Part shown: in pieces, positions 57,643-64,000 of the stretch | Numbering within the stretch: the first letter of the stretch is position 1 | Layout: every line of letters starts with the position of its first letter | Source: an uncultured Prochlorococcus sp. | Lineage (GTDB): Bacteria; Cyanobacteriota; Cyanobacteriia; PCC-6307; Cyanobiaceae | Length of the DNA: 64,000 nucleotides | Direction of reading: 5' to 3' | NCBI GenBank assembly: GCA_902536455.1 | Contig: CACAXN010000002.1 | Coordinates: 1 to 64,000, forward strand | The notes under the pieces: generated by a model | What the model was told of the DNA's origin: nothing | The model's database searches: none | Seen by the model: the letters and a program-made list of their open reading frames with translations, nothing else | Position numbers and translations under genes: made by a program

Positions 57643-57771
57643 ATGCTAGCTCTAAAAATTTCTGTTTACACAATCGTCTTTTTCTTTGTTGGGATATTCC
57701 TATTTGGATTTTTGGCGAGTGATCCAACTAGAACACCTAACAGAAAAGATTTAGAAAGTCCTCAAGATTAG
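57643..57771 (+). CDS. psbI: PSII reaction-centre protein PsbI
   Basis: A 42-aa protein with one membrane helix ([21 protein letters not shown]) and the conserved exit [13 protein letters not shown]. It binds early to D1 during PSII assembly. ATG at 57643, stop TAG at 57771. It lies between psbN (108 bp earlier) and the DUF3769 gene (14 bp later). Confidence 0.96.
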
Positions 57772-57785
57772 TTTTAATTTTCTAA

Positions 57786-59795
57786 TTGACCTTAAGAACA
57801 CCTCAAAAGCTAATATTTACTTTCTTCATATTTATTAATTTAGTACAATCAACAAAATCTGCTGATTTTCATGAAGTTAATGAAAATGTAAAAGATCGGC
57901 CTACTAACTTTACTAAGTCAAAAATTTTAAATAATGAAGCTTCATCTAATTATTCAGAACTATTTCTTAAAAATAATTTTGAACAAACCACTTTCAAAAA
58001 AAATCTTTTAAATGATAATTTAGAGTCTCTTCTTGCTACCTCGAGTAAAAATCAAGAAGAATTAGTGATCCAATCTGATAAACAATCTGAAAAGAATAAT
58101 ATTATTTATGCAGAGGGTAACGTTTATGTTTCATACAGAGGTAAGCATTTAAGTGCTGATAACATTATTTTTGATAAATTAAGTAAAAAAATTAGTGCAG
58201 AAGGAAATATAAGTTTAGTGTTTGGTGATCAAATATTTAAAATGTCTAAACTTGAGTACGATTTTATAAACGAAACAGGGAATTTATTAGATGTAAAAGG
58301 CTTCATAAATTCTGATAAGTTAATTACAGACATATCTAGTAATTTTTATAAATCGGATATTCAAAAGCTTAATTACATACTAAATTTACGAAAAAAGGAA
58401 GTTATAAATACTCCTGAAAAGGTTAATAATTGGATTTTTTCTGCAGAAAGAGTCAATATTGATGGGAAAAAATGGAAGAGTAAAAAAGCATTATTTTCCA
58501 ATGATATTCTTCAATTTAAACAAGTAAAAATTGAGATTAATTCATTAGAAGTTCGCTCCTTAAAAGATGAATTAAGATTTAAATCTTCTTTGAATTATTT
58601 AGTATTAGATGAAAATATTTCAATTCCATTTTGGCTTGGTAATAGAGCACTAACTGAATCTGGACAAAACCTTGATTCAAAAGCTAGTTGGACAATTGGT
58701 TATGACAATCTAGATAAAGATGGCTTGTTTTTTAGTAGAAAACTTAATTCTATAGATATATCTGATGATTTTATTATTGATCTAGAACCACAATTTTTTA
58801 TTCAACGTTCATTTAATGGAAAGACTAATAGTTTCGTAAAGAAAGGAGATTTAATAACTGGAGAAAAAATAGAAAGAGATGCCAAATTGGCTGACTTTTT
58901 TGGGGTTAAATCAGAAATAAAGGGGAAATTTAATAATTGGGATTTGGAAATAGTGAATCAAATAAATTCCTTAGATACTAATAAATTTTCTGACGCTTTT
59001 AGATCTAAATCAATTTTGAGCAAAGAAATTAATTTCTTGAACGCTAAATGGGATAAAAGTTTTTACGGAGTTTATAGAGATAGATTATGGAATGGTTCAT
59101 TAGGGGAAGCTGAAATTTATGCAGGATATGGTTCAAAATTAGAAAAAAAACATACTTGGGAAATAAATGGTATAAATAAAACTGAAGTTTTATCTTTAGG
59201 TCTGGCAAATTTAAAAGGAGAGGCGTTAGGTAGTAAAAACTTAGTTGATAGTATTAAAGGTAATTTGTTTTACTCTTTAGATCAAAATATTCCATTAATT
59301 GTTGATAAACCTAAAAATAAAATTATTGATAGTTCCTATGAGTATATTTATGAGCCAATTAAAAAAGGACTAAGTTTAAATACGAGACTAGCAGGAATGT
59401 ATTCTTTGTATTCTGATGGAAAGCATCAAGAATATATTGGGATTGGTTTTGGTCCAGAATTAATTTTAGGTAATTTCAAAACAAGAACTTTTGACTATAC
59501 ACGAATTAGTATTTTCCCTTTTTATAAATTTAAAAGCGGAGACAGTATATTTAAGTTTGACCAAATTTCTGACAAATTTACTTTAGATATTGGTTTTGAC
59601 CAACAACTATTTGGCCCAATTATTCTTAAAAATAATGGAACATTAAACCTAGATAGTGATTCTAATGATTATGGGAAATTCATAAATTCAAAAGTCTCTT
59701 TGAATTGGAAAAAAAGATCTTATGAATTTGGTATTTTTTACCAACCTCATAATGAAGCAGGAGGTATTTCTTTTAGTCTCTATGGATTTAATTAG
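57786..59795 (+). CDS. DUF3769 outer-envelope-type protein, LptA/LptD-like
   Basis: A 669-aa exported protein: an N-terminal signal peptide (LIFTFFIFINLVQSTKSA), an OstA/LptA-like beta module (about 100-190, NIIYAEGNVYVSYRGKHLSADNI-type repeats) and a long beta-rich C-terminal region ending in GISFSLYGFN with an aromatic terminal motif, as in outer-membrane barrels. It matches the cyanobacterial DUF3769 family, thought of as an LptD-like LPS insertion component; that role is inference. TTG at 57786 is the only start giving the signal peptide; no clear Shine-Dalgarno. Confidence 0.75.
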   Translation: MTLRTPQKLIFTFFIFINLVQSTKSADFHEVNENVKDRPTNFTKSKILNNEASSNYSELFLKNNFEQTTFKKNLLNDNLESLLATSSKNQEELVIQSDKQSEKNNIIYAEGNVYVSYRGKHLSADNIIFDKLSKKISAEGNISLVFGDQIFKMSKLEYDFINETGNLLDVKGFINSDKLITDISSNFYKSDIQKLNYILNLRKKEVINTPEKVNNWIFSAERVNIDGKKWKSKKALFSNDILQFKQVKIEINSLEVRSLKDELRFKSSLNYLVLDENISIPFWLGNRALTESGQNLDSKASWTIGYDNLDKDGLFFSRKLNSIDISDDFIIDLEPQFFIQRSFNGKTNSFVKKGDLITGEKIERDAKLADFFGVKSEIKGKFNNWDLEIVNQINSLDTNKFSDAFRSKSILSKEINFLNAKWDKSFYGVYRDRLWNGSLGEAEIYAGYGSKLEKKHTWEINGINKTEVLSLGLANLKGEALGSKNLVDSIKGNLFYSLDQNIPLIVDKPKNKIIDSSYEYIYEPIKKGLSLNTRLAGMYSLYSDGKHQEYIGIGFGPELILGNFKTRTFDYTRISIFPFYKFKSGDSIFKFDQISDKFTLDIGFDQQLFGPIILKNNGTLNLDSDSNDYGKFINSKVSLNWKKRSYEFGIFYQPHNEAGGISFSLYGFN

Positions 59796-60419
59796 CTATG
59801 ATAATTTAGTATTAAATTTTACATAAGGTAATAGGTTAAATTTTTTTTCTATTAAATTTTCATTCTCAAGTAATGTTGAAGTTGCATCCCATTCTCCAGA
59901 TAAAAACATTTTTCTTGAGCTCTCCTTAATTTCAAGATTGAAATTTAATTCTTTTGATTTTGCTAAGGATTTTTTTAGATCAATTTCTAAAAATAAAAAT
60001 TGATTATCGCAATAATTTTGCATTTCTTCTATGGATTTTTTAGGTAGCGTAAAACATGGAATTCCTATCGCAATACAGTTACTGTAAAAAATGTCGGCGA
60101 AACTCTCGCCTATGATTGCTTGTATGCCCCATCTCATAAGCGCTTGGGGGGCATGTTCTCTGCTGGAACCACATCCAAAATTGCTATTAACAACTAGTAT
60201 TGATGCATTTTTGTTTTCCTCTAAATCAAAAGGATGCTTTCCTTTTAAAGTTTTTCTATCATCCTCAAAAACAGATTCACCCAATGAATCAAAGTTAACA
60301 CACTTCAAAAAACGCGCTGGAATTATCCGATCTGTATCAATGTCGTTACCAATCAAGGAGATACATTGCCCGTTCATATTTGAAATTTTTCCAATTGGTG
60401 AGGTAAATTCTGATTTCAT
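59796..60419 (-). CDS. leuD: LeuD, small subunit of isopropylmalate isomerase
   Basis: A 207-aa swivel-domain subunit: NDIDTDRIIPARFL and NSNFGCGSSREHAPQAL (substrate loop) are diagnostic, as is SCIAIGIPCFTLPKK nearby. With LeuC it isomerises 2- to 3-isopropylmalate in leucine synthesis. Its ATG shares one base with the leuC stop (TGATG overlap), coupling translation. It is convergent with the DUF3769 gene, 0 bp apart. Confidence 0.96.
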   Translation of the reverse strand: MKSEFTSPIGKISNMNGQCISLIGNDIDTDRIIPARFLKCVNFDSLGESVFEDDRKTLKGKHPFDLEENKNASILVVNSNFGCGSSREHAPQALMRWGIQAIIGESFADIFYSNCIAIGIPCFTLPKKSIEEMQNYCDNQFLFLEIDLKKSLAKSKELNFNLEIKESSRKMFLSGEWDATSTLLENENLIEKKFNLLPYVKFNTKLS

Positions 60420-61825
60420 CAGTTGATAAATTCTCTTACGTCACTGACTTTGCCATTAATTGCAGCAGCAGCAACCATTGCTGGACTCATGAGAAGTGTT
60501 CTTCCACTAGGAGATCCTTGCCTACCCTTGAAATTTCTATTACTAGAACTAGCACTAACTTGATTACCTATTAGCTTATCTGAATTCATTGCTAAACACA
60601 TTGAGCAGCCAGGCTCTCTCCATTGAAATCCAGAATCCTTAAAAATCTGATCAATACCTTCTTGTTTTGCTTCAGTTGCCACTTTTTCTGAACCTGGAAC
60701 TGCAAATGCTTTGACATTATTGGATACTTTTTTGCCTTTTAATACTTTAGCTGCAACTCTTAAGTCACTGATTCTTCCATTTGTGCAACTACCTATGAAA
60801 CAAACGTCTACAGGAGTATCTTTTATTAATTGTCCTGGCTTGAAACTCATATATTCATAAGCCTCTTTTGCAACTAATTTATCATTTGGAGACAATTCAT
60901 CTAAAAGAGGGATATGTTCATTAATGCTAATACTTTGCCCCGGAGTAATCCCCCAAGTTACTGTTGGTTCTACTTTAGAAGCATCTAATTTAATTACATC
61001 ATCATAAATTGAATTTTCATCGCTTTTTAATAATTCCCACCATCTGAGCGCTTTATCCCAATTCTCATTTTTTGGAGCACATAATTTATTTTTAATGTAA
61101 CTAAAGGTCTTTTTATCAGGGTTAATGTAGCCGCATCTTGCTCCTCCTTCAATAGACATATTGCATATCGTCATTCTTTCTTCCATAGATAATTCATCTA
61201 TCGCAGGCCCTGCGAATTCATAAGCGAAACCTACTCCTGCCTTTACACCAAGTTTATTAATGATATGAAGGACTAAATCCTTAGCATAAACACCCTTAGA
61301 TAATTTATTTTCACACCAAATCTGCCTTACTTTCAATTTGTTCATGGCTAAGGTTTGGGTAGCAAGAACATCTCTTACTTGACTTGTACCTATCCCAAAA
61401 GCAATTGACCCAAAAGCTCCATGAGTTGAAGTATGAGAGTCTCCGCAAGCGATTGTCATCCCTGGCTGAGTCAGGCCTAATTCCGGTGCTACTACATGAA
61501 CTATTCCTTGATTACCACTACCAATATTAAAAAATCTTATTTTGTGTTCTAAGCAATTCTTCTCGAGTGTTTCAATCATCTGTTCAGCGAGATTATCTTT
61601 GAAAGGCCTGCTCTGATTATCTGTTGGCACAATATGATCAACAGTAGCAACAGTTCTATGAGGGAATTTTACTTTTAATTTTTTGTCCTTTAAGGCACCA
61701 AATGCTTGAGGACTCGTGACTTCATGGATAAGGTGGAGACCAATAAATATTTGATCAGATCCTCCAGGAAGACTTGAAACTTTATGTAAATCCCAAACTT
61801 TATCAAATAGGGTATCTTGACTCAA
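60419..61825 (-). CDS. leuC: LeuC, large subunit of isopropylmalate isomerase
   Basis: A 468-aa aconitase-superfamily protein that holds the [4Fe-4S] cluster. Cluster cysteines lie in [14 protein letters not shown] and GCSMCLAMN; substrate residues in [20 protein letters not shown]. It forms LeuCD with the next gene, overlapping by one base. Its start is 13 bp after the cinA stop, in a minus-strand run glyA-cinA-leuC-leuD. Confidence 0.97.
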   Translation of the reverse strand: MSQDTLFDKVWDLHKVSSLPGGSDQIFIGLHLIHEVTSPQAFGALKDKKLKVKFPHRTVATVDHIVPTDNQSRPFKDNLAEQMIETLEKNCLEHKIRFFNIGSGNQGIVHVVAPELGLTQPGMTIACGDSHTSTHGAFGSIAFGIGTSQVRDVLATQTLAMNKLKVRQIWCENKLSKGVYAKDLVLHIINKLGVKAGVGFAYEFAGPAIDELSMEERMTICNMSIEGGARCGYINPDKKTFSYIKNKLCAPKNENWDKALRWWELLKSDENSIYDDVIKLDASKVEPTVTWGITPGQSISINEHIPLLDELSPNDKLVAKEAYEYMSFKPGQLIKDTPVDVCFIGSCTNGRISDLRVAAKVLKGKKVSNNVKAFAVPGSEKVATEAKQEGIDQIFKDSGFQWREPGCSMCLAMNSDKLIGNQVSASSSNRNFKGRQGSPSGRTLLMSPAMVAAAAINGKVSDVREFIN

Positions 61826-61838
61826 TTTGTAAAAATAG

Positions 61839-63113
61839 TTACTTACTATTCGATAATAGGATTAATCGGAGGCTGTTCAAACATACATTTACACTTAGTC
61901 TTTGAATTTCTATTCGATTTCGTGTTGAGTTAAATAGTTTTTTTATATTAGTTATATGATTATTCGGACCTGAAATTGAGATATAAACAAGTCCAACCGG
62001 TTTATCTTGACTGCCTCCGTTAGGACCAGCTATTCCACTAGTTGCTATTGCCCAATCTGCTCCTAATTTCTCTTTTGCATTAATTGCCATGGCCTCACAA
62101 ACTTCTTCAGAAACAGCTCCATATTTTGAAAGATTTTCTTCAGAAATCATTAATAATGAATTTTTTAGCTCATTACTATAGGAAACAATACTACCTTGAA
62201 AAACTTGAGATGAGCCTGATATTGAGGTTAGTGATGAAGATAGAAGGCCTCCGGTGCAGGATTCAGCAAAAACAATAGTTTGGTTCCTCTTGGTTAATTC
62301 TTTTATTAAAACGCTAGGAAGAGTATCGTTATCCTCTCCAAAAATAAATTTTGAAAACTCTTTTCTTATTTCTTCTTTTACAGGCTTAATTATATTTTTT
62401 GCCTCCAGTTCGTTCTTTGCTCGCGCGGTGATTCTGAGTTTAACCTCTTCTAAGTTGGCATATGGAGCAACGGTCGGGTTTTGAAGATTAAATAGATCAT
62501 TAATTTTTTCAGCAACGCTAGATTCTCCAATGCCCGAAAATTTAAGAGTATTTGAAAAAAAGGAATAACTATCTGAGAATTTTTTTTTAATGAAATCATA
62601 TGCCGTCTCTTCCCACATAGTTTTCATTTCACTGGGTACTCCCGGGAAAGTAAGGATAGTAAACCCTTTTACTGGTTCCCAAATCATTCCTGGGGCAGTG
62701 CCCTTAGGGTTATTAATAATTTGAGCATTTTCTGGGAAGAAACATTGTTTCCTTAAGCTAGAGGAATCGTCCTGAAGCTTTGAGTTTGAAAGTTTTTGTT
62801 TAATCTGATCCCATAAGTGCGGTCTTTCAAAAAGAGATACATTAAAAGATTTTGCTATTGCTTCAGTAGTTAAGTCATCTGGGGTGGGTCCTAAGCCACC
62901 AGTTGTAATTAGAAGATTACTTCTTTTCGATATTTCTTTAATTATTTTTATAATTCGATCACAATTATCACCTACAGTTGATTGCCTAAAGTGATTCAAG
63001 CCTAATTGAGACAACTGTTCGGAAATCCATTGAGCATTTGTATTAATAATATTTCCTAAAAGTAGTTCTGTTCCAATAGAAAGAATTTCAACTCCCTTGG
63101 AATTAGGACTCAT
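61839..63113 (-). CDS. cinA: CinA-like protein
   Basis: A 424-aa two-domain protein: an N-terminal MoCF/COG1058 domain ([39 protein letters not shown]) and a C-terminal PncC nicotinamide-mononucleotide deamidase domain ([32 protein letters not shown]). The family recycles NMN or trims ADP-ribose; the competence role is not general. It overlaps the glyA stop by 4 bp (ATGA) and precedes leuC. Confidence 0.93.
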   Translation of the reverse strand: MSPNSKGVEILSIGTELLLGNIINTNAQWISEQLSQLGLNHFRQSTVGDNCDRIIKIIKEISKRSNLLITTGGLGPTPDDLTTEAIAKSFNVSLFERPHLWDQIKQKLSNSKLQDDSSSLRKQCFFPENAQIINNPKGTAPGMIWEPVKGFTILTFPGVPSEMKTMWEETAYDFIKKKFSDSYSFFSNTLKFSGIGESSVAEKINDLFNLQNPTVAPYANLEEVKLRITARAKNELEAKNIIKPVKEEIRKEFSKFIFGEDNDTLPSVLIKELTKRNQTIVFAESCTGGLLSSSLTSISGSSQVFQGSIVSYSNELKNSLLMISEENLSKYGAVSEEVCEAMAINAKEKLGADWAIATSGIAGPNGGSQDKPVGLVYISISGPNNHITNIKKLFNSTRNRIEIQRLSVNVCLNSLRLILLSNSK

Positions 63114-64000
63114 TTAATTGATGCTTCAAGTTTGCCTTCATAAAGAGGAAAACGATTACATAAGGTTAATACTCTTTCTTTACATTGACTTTCAATCAGT
63201 GCATCGTTTGGGTTAAGTAATCTATCAGCAATAATTTCGCCAACTTCAGTAAAAGCATTCTCGTTAAAACCTCTAGTAGTTAAAGCGGCGGTACCCAACC
63301 TTAGCCCGCTTGTCACAAAAGGTGATTCAGGGTCAAATGGAACAGTATTTTTATTTGCAGTGATATTCACTTCACTTACGAGTAAGTCCGCAATTTTACC
63401 AGTCATATTGATACTTCTTAAATCGAGTAAAACAATATGGTTATCAGTGCCTCCACTCACGATATTGATTCCTCTATTTATTAAAGTTGAAGCTAGAACC
63501 TTTGCATTTTTTATTACTTGATTGGAATAATTAACAAAATCTGGCTGCAAGGCTTCTCCGAATGCAACTGCTTTAGCGGCAATAATATGTTCTAGGGGCC
63601 CACCCTGAGTTCCAGGGAAAACAGATTTATCAAATTTCTTCCCAAATTCTGCATCTTTACACAAGATAAGTCCCCCTCTAGGTCCTCTTAATGTTTTATG
63701 AGTAGTTGTAGTTACTACATCACAATAAGGTATTGGATTTGGGTGAAGTTTACTTGCTACAAGACCGGCGATGTGTGCAATATCGGCCATTAAGAATGCA
63801 CCAACTTCATCTGCAATATTTCTAAATGACTCAAAATCGATTGTTCTTGGATAAGCAGAATATCCGCATATGATTAATTTTGGTTTTGTTTTAATTGCTA
63901 TCTCTCTTATCTCTTCGAAATTTAATTCACTAGTTTCTTTATTTACACCATAGTGAACTGCATTGAACCACTTGCCACTCATATTTACTGGAGATCCATG
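63110..64000 (-). CDS. glyA: Serine hydroxymethyltransferase (partial, 5' end outside)
   Basis: The last 296 residues of GlyA, running off the right edge. Visible are [19 protein letters not shown], the PLP neighbourhood [10 protein letters not shown] and the Schiff-base lysine [13 protein letters not shown], with GTNAAT-type C-terminal [12 protein letters not shown]. It interconverts serine and glycine with folate, part of photorespiratory and one-carbon metabolism. The stop overlaps cinA by 4 bp. Confidence 0.95.
   Translation of the reverse strand, partial: HGSPVNMSGKWFNAVHYGVNKETSELNFEEIREIAIKTKPKLIICGYSAYPRTIDFESFRNIADEVGAFLMADIAHIAGLVASKLHPNPIPYCDVVTTTTHKTLRGPRGGLILCKDAEFGKKFDKSVFPGTQGGPLEHIIAAKAVAFGEALQPDFVNYSNQVIKNAKVLASTLINRGINIVSGGTDNHIVLLDLRSINMTGKIADLLVSEVNITANKNTVPFDPESPFVTSGLRLGTAALTTRGFNENAFTEVGEIIADRLLNPNDALIESQCKERVLTLCNRFPLYEGKLEASIK

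Overview
The window reads as the chromosome of a high-light Prochlorococcus (marine picocyanobacterium). Evidence: a very AT-rich genome with short spacers and many overlapping genes on both strands; photosystem II genes (psbA, psbO, psbH, psbN, psbI); NtcA, CP12, CrtR and marine-type bicarbonate transporters; and several cyanobacteria-only DUF families. I see no rRNA operon, CRISPR array, insertion sequence, phage genes or toxin-antitoxin island. The content is almost wholly core genome.

Layout. 1-9.9 kb: start of a probable spoT/relA gene, a fused oligopeptide-type ABC ATPase, rluD-rbgA, pgk, murG, an aminotransferase, pyrD and rnhA. 9.9-13.3 kb: the ribosomal/transcription block secE-nusG-rplK-rplA-[L10 leader]-rplJ-rplL on the minus strand. 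13.3-19.6 kb: a ClpB2-type AAA+ protein, enolase, a UbiB/ABC1 kinase and a small partner. 19.9-23.8 kb: a thioredoxin-reductase-like flavoprotein that has lost its NADPH site, then a bicA-sbtA-sbtB inorganic-carbon uptake operon. 24-29.2 kb: hemB, a VOC protein, mutS2 and obgE. 29.2-33 kb: cp12, a GST-like protein, aspartoacylase, a 42-aa ORF antisense to the psbA leader, and psbA. 33-42.9 kb: aroC, a KDPG-aldolase-like protein, ftsH, sat, psbO, coaBC with a DUF2555 protein, ycf20, pyrB and a 3-methyladenine glycosylase without a normal start codon. 43-49 kb: gatC, crtR, tRNA-Leu(UAG), ileS and membrane proteins. 49.2-54.7 kb: trmB, glmM, txlA, thyX-dcd, a CobO-like protein without its P-loop, and ntcA with an NtcA-type promoter. 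54.7-64 kb: DUF3084, RuvX-like and DUF3146 proteins, pth, psbH/psbN/psbI, a DUF3769 outer-envelope-type protein, leuCD, cinA and the 3' part of glyA.

How it fits together. The genes serve photoautotrophic housekeeping: carbon entry (BicA, SbtA, SbtB) and Calvin-cycle control (Pgk, CP12); PSII assembly and repair (D1, PsbO, PsbH, PsbN, PsbI, FtsH); pyrimidine supply (PyrB, PyrD, Dcd, ThyX); and translation. No obviously new multi-gene system stands out. The most informative oddities are the mpg gene with no ATG/GTG/TTG upstream of its catalytic residue, the P-loop-less CobO homologue, the NADPH-site-less flavoprotein, the unlisted small ORF in front of psbA, a 19-bp perfect AT palindrome at the coaBC stop, and a near-canonical NtcA promoter upstream of ntcA itself.
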